The position numbers and the translations under genes are program-made. From a bacterium UBP2_UBA2255 (GTDB lineage: Bacteria > Edwardsbacteria > AC1 > EtOH8): a stretch of 64,000 nucleotides of DNA. The notes beneath the pieces were generated by a model. That model searched no databases. It was given only the letters and a program-made list of their open reading frames with translations, and was not told where the DNA came from. This document shows, one piece after another, positions 45,087 through 53,103 of this stretch; within the stretch, counting starts at the first letter, position 1, and each line of letters opens with the position of its first letter. The stretch covers positions 42,743-106,742 of the forward strand of contig DDXR01000049.1 of assembly GCA_002347565.1 (NCBI GenBank), given 5' to 3'.

Positions 45087-45847
45087 ACCTGTGCCTCGAC
45101 ATCGGCAACACCAAGGTCGCCATGGCGGTGTTCTCCGGCGACAAACTGATCCGCCAGTCGCGGATGGAGCACGGCGGGTCGCTGACCCACGAGGCCTTCT
45201 TCAGCTACATGGAGAAGGTGATCGGGGTGCGGTCCATCAAGAAGGCGGCGCTGATCTCGGTCGTGCCCGAGATGACCAAGATCGTCAGCGGGGTGGTGCG
45301 GGAGCTGCTGGCCGTCAATCCGCTGGTGATCCATTCGCGCCTGCTGCCGGGGTTCAAGATCGGGTACCGCAGGCCCGACCAGCTGGGCGCGGACCGAATG
45401 ATGAACGCCTTCGCCGCCTGGAAGCTGTACCGCGGGCCGGCCCTGGTGGCCGACATCGGCACCGCGGTCACCTGGGACGTCGTCGACGCCCGGGGCGTGT
45501 TCCGGGGCGGGGCCATCGCGCCGGGGCCCGGACTGATGATCAGGGCGCTGGCCGAGCGGACCGCGCAGGTCAAGGAGGTCGCGTTGCGCAAAACGCCGCC
45601 GGCCGCCGGGCGCGACACTGCCGAGTGCGTCCGCTCGGGCGTGTACTGGGGCACGGTCGGGATGATCGAGGACCTGGCCCGGCGCATCTCCGCCGAGCTG
45701 GGCATCAGGCCCCGGCTGGTGCTGACCGGGGGGCTGGGCCCGCTGTACTCGCCGGCGCTCAAGGGCTGGACCCACGACCCGCTGCTGTCGCTGAAGGGGA
45801 TCAACGCCGTGCTGGCGGGGATAGAGATCAGGGAGAAGAAACGATGA
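45083..45847 (+). CDS. coaX: Type III pantothenate kinase
   Basis: 254 aa. The ASKHA-fold motifs are 'LDIGNTKVAMAVF' (phosphate 1, residues 4-16), 'RRPDQLGADRMMNAF' near 94, 'LVADIGTAVTWDVVD' (near 120) and 'GGAIAPGPGLM'. It makes 4'-phosphopantothenate, the first step of coenzyme A synthesis, and needs a monovalent cation. The birA-coaX pairing is common in bacteria. The start is in an ATGA overlap. Confidence 0.94.
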   Translation: MNLCLDIGNTKVAMAVFSGDKLIRQSRMEHGGSLTHEAFFSYMEKVIGVRSIKKAALISVVPEMTKIVSGVVRELLAVNPLVIHSRLLPGFKIGYRRPDQLGADRMMNAFAAWKLYRGPALVADIGTAVTWDVVDARGVFRGGAIAPGPGLMIRALAERTAQVKEVALRKTPPAAGRDTAECVRSGVYWGTVGMIEDLARRISAELGIRPRLVLTGGLGPLYSPALKGWTHDPLLSLKGINAVLAGIEIREKKR

Positions 45848-45898
45848 CCCCGCGCTGCGCCGCCGCTGGTGCGGCAGCCGGAATGGACGGGACCGCCG

Positions 45899-47398
45899 AT
45901 GCCGTTTGACATCATCGTCAACGCGATGCCGGCGGAGACGCGGATCGCGGTGCTCGAGGACGGGCTGCTGACCGAATTCTGGATGGACCGCGAGACCACC
46001 CGGGCGTCGGTGGGCGATATCTACAAGGGACGGGTGGAGAAGGTGCTGCCAGGCCTGCAAGCGGCCTTCGTCGACATCGGCACCGGCAAGAGCGGTTTCC
46101 TGTCCCTGGACGACGTCGCGTTCGACCCGGCGGACTTCGATGACGATGACGGCGGGAAGGCGAAACGGCCGCGCCGGCTGGAGCAGCTGCTCAAGGCCGG
46201 CCAGGAGATACTGGTCCAGGTCACCAAGGAGCCGATCTCGGCCAAGGGACCGCGGCTGACCGCCCAGGTGTCGCTGCCGGGGCGGCTGTGCGTGCTGGTG
46301 CCGGCCGAGTCGGGCATCGGGGTGTCGCGCCGCATCGAGAACCGCGAGGAGAGGCGCCGGCTGAAGGAGGCGGTCCGCGGGCTGCTGCCGCCGGGTTGCG
46401 GCGCCATTGTCCGCACCGCGGCCCAGGGCGAGCCGGACAAGAAACTGAAGGTCGACCTTTCCTGGCTGGCCAAGGCCTGGGACGGCGTCGCCGGGGCCGC
46501 CAAGAAGGTCCGGGCGCCGGCGCGGGTCCACGCCCAGCCGCCGCTGGTGATCGGCCTGCTGCAGGACCTGGCGTCCTACGACATCAAGCGGGTGGTGGTG
46601 GACGACAAGGGGATGCAGAAGCTGCTCGCCGACCAGCTGGGGAAGACCGATCCCGACCTCAGGCGCAAACTGCAGCTGCACAAGGGCGACCGGCCGGTGT
46701 TCGAGGCCTACGATGTCGAGGGCCAGCTGGAGAAGGCCGTGCAGCGCAAGGTCTGGCTCAAGGGCGGCGGCCACCTCACCATCGAGCAAACCGAGGCCCT
46801 GGCCGCCATCGACGTCAATTCCGGCAAGTTCGTCGGCCGCTCCAACCCCGAGGACACCGTGTTCAAGGTCAACCTGGTCGCGGCCCGCGAGGTGGCCCGC
46901 CAGGTCCGGCTGCGCGACATGGGCGGCATCATCGTGATCGACTTCATCGACATGGAGAAGCGCAGCCACCGCCAGGCCGTGGTCGACGAGTTCAAGAAGG
47001 CCCTCGCCAGCGACCGTTCCCGGCCCAAGGTGTACGACATCTCGCCGCTGGGCCTGGTGGAGATGAGCCGTAAGCGGGTGCGCCCCAGCCTGTGGCAGAG
47101 CCTGTCGCAGGAATGCCCCGCCTGCGGTGGCACCGGCCGGGTGCTGTCGCCGCTGACCATGGCGCTCAAGCTGGAGCGATGGCTGGCCGGCCGGGGAGAG
47201 GGGCTGAAGCGGAGGAAGATCCAGATCGCGGTGAATCCGGCGTTCCTCGACCACTTGCGGGGCGACGGCGCCCACGTGATCAGCAACCTGCGGCGGCAGC
47301 AGCGGACCGAGGTGTACCTGGTGGCCGACAAGCAGCTGCCGATGTCCGAGTTCGCGGTGACCGACCTGGACGGCGGGCAGCTGCTGACCGACCAGTGA
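45899..47398 (+). CDS. rng: Ribonuclease G/E family endoribonuclease
   Basis: 499 aa from ATG 45899; a GTG at 45869 would add ten residues. An embedded S1 domain ('GDIYKGRVEKVLPGLQAAFVDIG') lies at about 38-110. The catalytic DNase-like part holds 'AIDVNSGKFVG' and 'GIIVIDFIDM', with the two Mg-binding Asp residues. The zinc-link 'CPACGGTGRV' follows, about 70 residues later. No long C-terminal degradosome scaffold is present, so it is RNase G-like. It processes rRNA and mRNA from monophosphorylated 5' ends. Confidence 0.93.
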   Translation: MPFDIIVNAMPAETRIAVLEDGLLTEFWMDRETTRASVGDIYKGRVEKVLPGLQAAFVDIGTGKSGFLSLDDVAFDPADFDDDDGGKAKRPRRLEQLLKAGQEILVQVTKEPISAKGPRLTAQVSLPGRLCVLVPAESGIGVSRRIENREERRRLKEAVRGLLPPGCGAIVRTAAQGEPDKKLKVDLSWLAKAWDGVAGAAKKVRAPARVHAQPPLVIGLLQDLASYDIKRVVVDDKGMQKLLADQLGKTDPDLRRKLQLHKGDRPVFEAYDVEGQLEKAVQRKVWLKGGGHLTIEQTEALAAIDVNSGKFVGRSNPEDTVFKVNLVAAREVARQVRLRDMGGIIVIDFIDMEKRSHRQAVVDEFKKALASDRSRPKVYDISPLGLVEMSRKRVRPSLWQSLSQECPACGGTGRVLSPLTMALKLERWLAGRGEGLKRRKIQIAVNPAFLDHLRGDGAHVISNLRRQQRTEVYLVADKQLPMSEFAVTDLDGGQLLTDQ

Positions 47399-47543
47399 AC
47401 AGCCGCGGGGAACCGCGCGTTCGACTGATCGCGATCTCCGGCCGGTGGTTTTCAACGGTCAGCACCGAGTGGCGCGGGTGGCGCTGGCTGACCGGCGATC
47501 GGGGCGGAAAACAGGCTCGGCCGTTTATTTTCCCGGTTTGGGA

Positions 47544-47573
47544 TTGACAGCACCAGCGGTTTTACGTTACAAT
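47544..47573 (+). promoter_or_regulatory. Promoter for the tRNA-Leu gene
   Basis: Perfect -35 TTGACA (47544-47549), 18-bp spacer and -10 TACAAT (47568-47573). The start is predicted about 57 nt before the mature tRNA 5' end. Confidence 0.8.
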
Positions 47574-47636
47574 CATGCAGGGTTGAGGCATTCCGACAGG
47601 CTTGCAATTGAACGGGTTAGCAAATCGGGTCACTGT

Positions 47637-47723
47637 GCCGGGATGGTGGAATTTTGGTAGACACGTACGTTTGAGGTGCGTATGGCGCAAGCCATGTGGG
47701 TTCAAGTCCCACTCCCGGCACCA
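47637..47723 (+). tRNA. tRNA-Leu (anticodon GAG)
   Basis: A cloverleaf with acceptor stem GCCGGGA/TCCCGGC, A discriminator and encoded CCA (47721-47723). The anticodon stem TACGT/GCGTA encloses the loop TTGAGGT, giving anticodon GAG. A long variable arm (TGGC-gcaa-GCCA) marks a class II tRNA, and the T arm is GTGGG-TTCAAGT-CCCAC. It reads CUC and CUU. An imperfect hairpin at 47769-47786 downstream may be its terminator. Confidence 0.96.
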
Positions 47724-47829
47724 TGTCATCGGCCGCAGGCCAGGCTCTTGCCCATGCTCGGCCGCGCGCGAAACCCCCAGGGTTCGGCTCTTTCCCGGCC
47801 ACTCCCGTCGTTAACCGCGAGATGATTCC

Positions 47830-48792
47830 ATGACCTTCGTTGACCTGATCATCGAGCGCCATTCGTGCGACCACGCGCTGCAGCAGGCGGTCGCCCTTAT
47901 CAACGCGCGGCGGTACCGCCAGGCCATCCCCATTCTGGATGCGCTCCACCGCCGAGAGCCGCAGGGCTGCATCCAGAGCAGCGAGGTGGTGCAGTTCTAC
48001 CTGATCGAGTCGCGCATGGCGCTGGCCCGCCGGGCGGCGCAGCGACGGGCGCTGGCCGAGGCGATCCGCGAGTACGGCGCGGCCGCGAAGCTGGCGCCGC
48101 GGTATGCCGACCTGCGCCATGCGCTGGGGATGATCGAGTACGAGCGGAGGCGCTACGCGGCAGCCGCCGCCGAGTTCCGCCGGGCGCTGCGGATCAACCC
48201 CCGGTACCAGGCGGCGCGCGTCCAGCTCGGGCTGACGATGCTCCGGCAGCGCCGGTACCGGGCCGGCCTGCGCCTGTTCGCCGGCCTGGCGCGCGACTGC
48301 AGCCTGGTCGACCAGGAGCGATACGACCGCGCCGTGGCCGCGGCGCAACGCCGCCGGTACCGGGAGGCCGAGGGCGGTTTCGCGGCGGCGTTCCGGTCGA
48401 GGCCCGACCGGGGAAGGGCCCTCTGCGCCATGGGCCAGGACGCCTATCGGGAGAGCCGTTACGACGAGGCCATCCGCCATTTCCGGCAGGCGCAGCGGCT
48501 GGCACCGGGCTATGCGGATGTTTACAACAATCTCGGCGCCTGCTACAGCCGGAAAGGGAACTGGGGCAGGGCGGCCCGCTGTTTCGCCATGGCGGCATCG
48601 CTGGCTCCGCGCTTCACCCGCGCCTGGCTCAACCTGGCGTATGTCTGTGACCGGCTGGGCGACCGCGAACGGGCGGCGAGGGCGGCCCGTAGCGCCCTGC
48701 GGCTGGACCCGGCGAACAAGCTGGCGACCGCCATCCTGCGCCGCGACGGCGCAACCAGGACGGCGGCACTGAAGGACCGGCAGCATGGCTGA
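47830..48792 (+). CDS. Tetratricopeptide-repeat protein
   Basis: 320 aa, Arg- and Ala-rich, made almost entirely of helical TPR-type repeats, for example 'AIREYGAAAKLAPRYADLRHALGMIEYERRRYAAAAAEFRRALRINP' and 'YDEAIRHFRQAQRLAPGYADVYNNLGACYSRKG'. No signal peptide or catalytic domain is seen, so it is probably a cytoplasmic scaffold. It overlaps the following J-domain/TPR gene by 8 bp. The partner proteins are unknown. Confidence 0.82.
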   Translation: MTFVDLIIERHSCDHALQQAVALINARRYRQAIPILDALHRREPQGCIQSSEVVQFYLIESRMALARRAAQRRALAEAIREYGAAAKLAPRYADLRHALGMIEYERRRYAAAAAEFRRALRINPRYQAARVQLGLTMLRQRRYRAGLRLFAGLARDCSLVDQERYDRAVAAAQRRRYREAEGGFAAAFRSRPDRGRALCAMGQDAYRESRYDEAIRHFRQAQRLAPGYADVYNNLGACYSRKGNWGRAARCFAMAASLAPRFTRAWLNLAYVCDRLGDRERAARAARSALRLDPANKLATAILRRDGATRTAALKDRQHG

Positions 48793-49441
48793 GTTCAAGG
48801 ATTACTACGCAGTCCTGGGTGTCGGCCGCACGGCCGCGGAGCAGGAGATCAAGGCCGCCTACCGGCGGCTGGCGGTGAGGCTCCATCCCGACAAGAACCC
48901 GGCCGAGAGCAAGCAGGGATTCGCCAGCAGCCAGTTCCAGGACGTCAACGAGGCCTATCATACCCTGGTCGACCGCAGAAAGCGAGACGCCTACAACAAG
49001 CAGCTGCTGGCCCGCCAGACCGGCATGTCCGACGGTCACACGTACGAGGCCAACCAGGCCGAAATGGTGTACCGCCAGGGGGTCAAGGCCTACAACGAAC
49101 AGAATTTCAAGCGGGCGGTGGAGTACTTCAAGGCCGCAGTCAGGCTCAATCCCAAAAAGGCGTCCTACTACGACCGGCTGGGGATCGCCATCGTGAAATC
49201 CGGCGGATCGATCGAGGACGCCCGCGCCCAGTGCGAAAAGGCCCAGCAGATGGAGATGTACAACCCCGAGCACTACCTGTCGATGGGCATCATCTACCAG
49301 CTGGCCGGGCTGGGGGACAAGGCCCGGGAGCAGTTCCGGGAGGCCCTCAAGTGGGATCCCGCCAACGCCGCCGCCAAGCAGCGCCTGGAGCAGCTCGGCC
49401 GGAGCAAGAAGGGGTTCTTCGGCAAGATGTTCGGCGGGTGA
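48785..49441 (+). CDS. J-domain protein with C-terminal TPR repeats
   Basis: 218 aa. A J domain at about 4-75 holds 'DYYAVLGVGRTAAEQEIKAAYRRLA' and the HPD motif in 'LHPDKNP', which stimulates DnaK ATPase. It is followed by TPR-like helices (about 95-200, 'GVKAYNEQNFKRAVEYFKAAVRLNP'). It lacks the Gly/Phe and zinc-finger regions of DnaJ, so it is a class III J protein that would bring DnaK to specific partners. It overlaps the TPR gene upstream and precedes the roadblock gene of the ATPase operon by 58 bp. Confidence 0.88.
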   Translation: MAEFKDYYAVLGVGRTAAEQEIKAAYRRLAVRLHPDKNPAESKQGFASSQFQDVNEAYHTLVDRRKRDAYNKQLLARQTGMSDGHTYEANQAEMVYRQGVKAYNEQNFKRAVEYFKAAVRLNPKKASYYDRLGIAIVKSGGSIEDARAQCEKAQQMEMYNPEHYLSMGIIYQLAGLGDKAREQFREALKWDPANAAAKQRLEQLGRSKKGFFGKMFGG

Positions 49442-49499
49442 CCGACCCTCCCGTTGAACGCGCCGCCTCCCGAGCCAACATCACGAAGGTAACCGTCCA

Positions 49500-49877
49500 A
49501 TGGACATGGCGAACTACGAGCAGCGGTTGAAGGAGCTGGTTGACAGCATCCCGGGTGCGGCGTCGGCCAACCTGACCGGCATCGACGGCATCGGGATCGC
49601 GGCCAGCAGTCTCGATCCGACGCTGGACCCGACGCTGGCCGACGCCGAGTTCGCCACCATGCTGGCCACCGCCAACCGCGCCGCGGGCAACCTGCAGGTG
49701 GGTGACATCTCCGAGCTGATCTTCGCCACCGACAGGATCATGATCATCCTCAAGATGGTGGGCCAGGATTTCTACCTAGCGGTGGGGCTGCCGGCGGCCG
49801 CCGGCAACCTGGGGATGGCCCGGCTACAGATGCGCTGGGCGGTGGACGATTTCGCCAAGATGCTGTACGCCGCGTGA
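49500..49877 (+). CDS. Roadblock/LC7-domain protein
   Basis: 125 aa from ATG 49500 or 49506. 'LKELVDSIPGAASANLTGIDGIGIAASS' is the N-terminal Roadblock/LC7 pattern (a helix, then a strand with a glycine-rich turn). 'LIFATDRIMIILKMVGQDFYLAVGL' matches the central strands. Such proteins are small dimers that often regulate GTPases (MglB type) or scaffold complexes. No MglA-like GTPase is in the window. It lies just before V-ATPase subunit H, and two more roadblock-like genes lie at 57612 and 57916 in the same operon. Confidence 0.78.
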   Translation: MDMANYEQRLKELVDSIPGAASANLTGIDGIGIAASSLDPTLDPTLADAEFATMLATANRAAGNLQVGDISELIFATDRIMIILKMVGQDFYLAVGLPAAAGNLGMARLQMRWAVDDFAKMLYAA

Positions 49878-49887
49878 GGAGGCTTTT

Positions 49888-50232
49888 GTGACGAACCACC
49901 AAAATGGATACCACGACCAGGCGTCCGAGATCATCAGGTCGCTGGCCGAGCGCGAGCGCGAGCTGTCCCGTTCGCTGGAGTCGGCCGAGGCCGAGGCCCG
50001 GCAGGCGATCGAGCGGGCCGAGGCGGCTGCGTCCGGCATTCGCGCAGCCGCTGCCGAGTCCGAGCGCCGCCTGGCGGCCGAGCATGCCGGGAGCTTGGCG
50101 GCGCTGGCAGATCAGATCGCCGCTGCCCGGGCGGCCCGGGCCGGGCAGGAGGCCGAGGCCCTGGCGGCCGCTGCCGCGGCCCGGATGGAGGCGGCCGTGT
50201 CGGAAGTCGTCAGGCGCGTGCTGCCGGAGTAG
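49888..50232 (+). CDS. V/A-type ATP synthase subunit H (peripheral stalk)
   Basis: 114 aa, almost all charged/alanine-rich coiled coil (heptads from about 10 to 105). This fits the G/H (AhaH/NtpF) subunit, which pairs with subunit E to form the stator stalk. Identification rests on length, composition and its place immediately before subunit I. There is no membrane helix. Confidence 0.75.
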   Translation: MTNHQNGYHDQASEIIRSLAERERELSRSLESAEAEARQAIERAEAAASGIRAAAAESERRLAAEHAGSLAALADQIAAARAARAGQEAEALAAAAAARMEAAVSEVVRRVLPE

Positions 50233-50238
50233 CCGCCG

Positions 50239-52137
50239 ATGATCGTCCCCATGCTCAGGGTGCTGGTGGCTGGTCCCAAACCGCTGATGGCCGCCGTGAT
50301 CGAGACCATCCAGCGGCAGGGGCGGGTCCACATCGCGGCCGCGCGGGGCCAGGAGCAGGGCGTTTGCGCCGGCGGGCTGGCCGAGGCCGAGGCCGGGCGC
50401 CGGCAATCGGTCGAACGGGCCGCTTCCGAGATCGACGGCCTGCTGGCCCTGCTTGGGTTCCGGGGAAGGCCGGCACGACAGACCGGGGAACCGGACTGGG
50501 GCGCGCTGGAGGCCGGGCTGCGCGAACGCCAGGAGCGCGTGCGGGCGCTGGTGCGGCGGCGGCTGGAGCTGGAGGATGAGCTGGCGCTGATAGCCAGTTA
50601 CCAGCAGGCGTTCGAGGCGCTCTCGCCGCTGCTGTCGCGGCTGGAGGGGAGCGCCAGGCTCCGGGCCTTCGGGTTCATCATCAAGGGGACCGATGCCACG
50701 GCTGCCGAACCGCTGCGCCGCGAGCTGGGCAGGGCCACGAGCGGCCGGTGCGAGGTGTTCGCCCAGGCGCTGGGCGACGGCCGGGTCGCCGTGCTGGCGG
50801 CGCACCACGCCGGGGACACCGACCGGGTGCGGGGGTTCTTCGCCAAGCTTGGCGTCAGCGAGCTGAAATTGCCGTCGACCGTTACCGGCCTGCCGATGGC
50901 AGAGGCGGTGCGGCAGCTCAAGGGAAAGCTGCGCGACCTGCCCGGGCAGATCCGGGCCGCGCAGGAGGATATCGGCAGCCTGGCCGGGCAGTGGGGGCCG
51001 GAGCTGGCGGGGCTGCGCCTGCTGGCGGGCGACGTGCTGGCGAGGCTGGCCGTGCGGGCCCAGGTCGGGGAAAGCCGGTTCACCTTCCTGCTGCAAGGTT
51101 ACCTGCCGCAGGACGACCTGCCCGGCCTCCGCGACGCCCTGCGCGCCGCCTACCAGGACCGGGTCACGGTGCAGACGATAGAGATCGGACACCGCGACGC
51201 GGCGCAGGTCCCGGTGATGCTGAAGAACAACCGGCTGGTCAAGCCGTTCGAGATGATGCTGTCGATCTTCAACCCGCCGCGCTACGGGACTGTCGACCCC
51301 ACGCCGTTCATCGCGTTCTTCTTCCCGCTGTACTTCGGCTTCATCGTCGGCGACCTCGGCTACGGCCTGGTGATGCTGGCGCTGGCGCTGGCGCTGCGCT
51401 GGAAGCTCGGTCAGCGGCCGTTGGTCAGGCCGCTGACCACCATTTTCGCGCTGTGCGCCGCCTGGACCGCCGCGTTCGGCGTCGTCTACGGCGAGCTGTT
51501 CGGCGACCTGGGCGAGCACATGCACTGGCTGCATCCCATGGCCGACGCGGTCAACCGCATGAGGCCGGAGTCGCTGATGCCGCTGTTCTGGTCATCGATC
51601 GCCGTCGGCGCGTTCCAGGTGATGGCCGGGTTCGGGATCATGCTCTACCAGGGTCTGAGGCATCGCGACCGGCACCATATCCTTGAGCCGCTGGCCTTCG
51701 TCATCGGCATCGCCGGCGTGGCCGGCTTCGCAGCCTCCTGGATGTTCGGGGTCATCCCGTCCTCCTTCATGGCGCCGTCGCTGGCCCTGCTGGTCGCCGG
51801 CGCCGGCCTGCTTGGGTGGCTGGCCGGCGTGGCAGGGCCGATCGAGATCTTCGGCGCGGTCGGCAACATTCTGTCCTTCGCCCGTTTGTTCGCGATCGGA
51901 TTGTCCGCGGCATATCTGGCGTATGCGGCCAACCTGATCGGCCGCACCATCGGCGGCATTCCGGGGATTCTGGTGGCGGCCCTGGTAGTGCATCCGCTGT
52001 TCTTCGCCCTGGGCCTGATCAGCCCCATCATGCAGTCGTTCCGTCTCCAGGTCGTGGAGTTCTTCACCAAGTTCAAATACCACGATTATCCCGGCAAACA
52101 ATACAAACCATTCAAAACCACAGGAGAGACCCCATGA
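50239..52137 (+). CDS. ntpI: V/A-type ATP synthase subunit I (membrane stator, 'a' subunit)
   Basis: 632 aa. The N-terminal cytoplasmic half (about 1-340) is helical and coiled-coil. The C-terminal half has about eight membrane helices, beginning near 'FIAFFFPLYFGFIVGDLGYGLVML'. The proton/sodium half-channel region near the end has 'LISPIMQSFRLQVVEFFTKFKYHDYPGKQYKPF', with the conserved functional Arg in 'SFRLQVVEFF'. It overlaps subunit K by 4 bp (ATGA). Confidence 0.92.
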   Translation: MIVPMLRVLVAGPKPLMAAVIETIQRQGRVHIAAARGQEQGVCAGGLAEAEAGRRQSVERAASEIDGLLALLGFRGRPARQTGEPDWGALEAGLRERQERVRALVRRRLELEDELALIASYQQAFEALSPLLSRLEGSARLRAFGFIIKGTDATAAEPLRRELGRATSGRCEVFAQALGDGRVAVLAAHHAGDTDRVRGFFAKLGVSELKLPSTVTGLPMAEAVRQLKGKLRDLPGQIRAAQEDIGSLAGQWGPELAGLRLLAGDVLARLAVRAQVGESRFTFLLQGYLPQDDLPGLRDALRAAYQDRVTVQTIEIGHRDAAQVPVMLKNNRLVKPFEMMLSIFNPPRYGTVDPTPFIAFFFPLYFGFIVGDLGYGLVMLALALALRWKLGQRPLVRPLTTIFALCAAWTAAFGVVYGELFGDLGEHMHWLHPMADAVNRMRPESLMPLFWSSIAVGAFQVMAGFGIMLYQGLRHRDRHHILEPLAFVIGIAGVAGFAASWMFGVIPSSFMAPSLALLVAGAGLLGWLAGVAGPIEIFGAVGNILSFARLFAIGLSAAYLAYAANLIGRTIGGIPGILVAALVVHPLFFALGLISPIMQSFRLQVVEFFTKFKYHDYPGKQYKPFKTTGETP

Positions 52138-52478
52138 AGAAGTTCCTGGCGATCGTGATGCTGTCCGTCATCGCGATGACCTTCGCCTCGGTGGCGTTGG
52201 CCCAGCATGCCGCACCGGCCGCGGAACAGCAGAAGGCGGACTCCCCGGCCAAGCCGCTGGACAACATCGTGATCTGGAAGGCCCTCGGCGCGGCGCTGGC
52301 CATCGGCGCCGCCGCTTTCGCCACGGCCTGGGCCCAGAGCAAGATCGGATCGGCCGCGGCCGGCGCCATCGCCGAGAAGCCGGAGATCGGCGGCGTGATG
52401 ATCGTGCTGGAGGCCCTGCCCGAGACCATCATCATCCTGGGCTTCGTGATCGCCATCATGATCGTGGGGATGAAGTAG
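52134..52478 (+). CDS. ntpK: V/A-type ATP synthase subunit K (rotor ring), with signal peptide and Na+-type site
   Basis: 114 aa. Residues 1-24 look like a cleavable signal peptide ending in ALAQ, followed by a polar linker (25-44). The mature part is a single two-helix hairpin (about 45-77 and 86-112) joined by a 'AEKPEIGG' loop. The ion-binding carboxylate is Glu97 in 'ALPETIIILGF'. Gln68 is 14 residues before the K of the loop KPE, the same spacing as the Na+-ligating Gln32 in Ilyobacter F-type c subunit, and Thr98 follows the Glu. This suggests Na+ coupling, an inference from motif position. Confidence 0.9.
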   Translation: MKKFLAIVMLSVIAMTFASVALAQHAAPAAEQQKADSPAKPLDNIVIWKALGAALAIGAAAFATAWAQSKIGSAAAGAIAEKPEIGGVMIVLEALPETIIILGFVIAIMIVGMK

Positions 52479-52527
52479 CCGCTGCGCCGGGCCCCGGAAC
52501 CGGCGGCATCTGGCACGATCTGACGAT

Positions 52528-53100
52528 ATGAATTCCGAACTACTGAAGGTCATCGAGGCCGAGGCCGCGGCCGAGCGCCAGCGGATCACGGACGCGGCCC
52601 GGGAGCGGGCCGGCGAGATCATCTCCTCGGCCGAGACCGCGGCCCGGCGGCTGCGCGACAGCGGCGAGCGCGCCCGGGATGAGCAGGAACGCGCGGTCAG
52701 GCTCAAGACGGCCGCGGCCGCGGAACTGGCGGCATCGGCGCTGCGGCTGGAAGCCAAGCGCCGGGTGCTGGATTCGGTGTTCGACGCCGCCCGTCGGCGT
52801 CTGGCGCAGCTGTCCGGCCCGGAGTACCGGCGCGTCCTGAAGTCGCTGATCGCCGAGGCGGCGGCGGGCTTCGATGGGCAGTTCCGGCTGCGGGTGCGCC
52901 GGCAGGACGCCAAGCCGGCCGCCGAGATACTGAAGGAGTTGGGTCTGGAGGCGGAGGCCGAGGCCGAGGGCGCGGATGACGGCGGCGTGGTCGCGTCCGA
53001 CCCCCAAGGCCGGATGATGGTCTGCAACAGGTTCGCCGACCGCCTGGAGCGCGCCCGTCCCGAGCTGCTGCCCGCGCTGTCGCGCATCCTGTGGGGATGA
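52528..53100 (+). CDS. ntpE: V/A-type ATP synthase subunit E (peripheral stalk)
   Basis: 190 aa. A long N-terminal coiled coil rich in Ala, Glu and Arg (about 1-95) is followed by a globular C-terminal part with 'LDSVFDAARRRLAQLSGPEYRRVLKSLIAEA' and 'GGVVASDPQGRMMVCNRFADRLERARPELLPALSRILWG'. The final 'N-x-F-x-x-R-L-x-R' pattern is characteristic of V/A-type subunit E. It pairs with H and holds the catalytic head to subunit I. Confidence 0.88.
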   Translation: MNSELLKVIEAEAAAERQRITDAARERAGEIISSAETAARRLRDSGERARDEQERAVRLKTAAAAELAASALRLEAKRRVLDSVFDAARRRLAQLSGPEYRRVLKSLIAEAAAGFDGQFRLRVRRQDAKPAAEILKELGLEAEAEAEGADDGGVVASDPQGRMMVCNRFADRLERARPELLPALSRILWG

Positions 53101-53103
53101 GCG

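Noticed and set aside
44867..47455. An 862-aa open frame on the minus strand opposite birA, coaX and rng
   Set aside because: The three + strand genes have full family motifs. The minus frame is a GC-rich shadow with a His/Leu/Arg/Gln-dominated composition and no domain.
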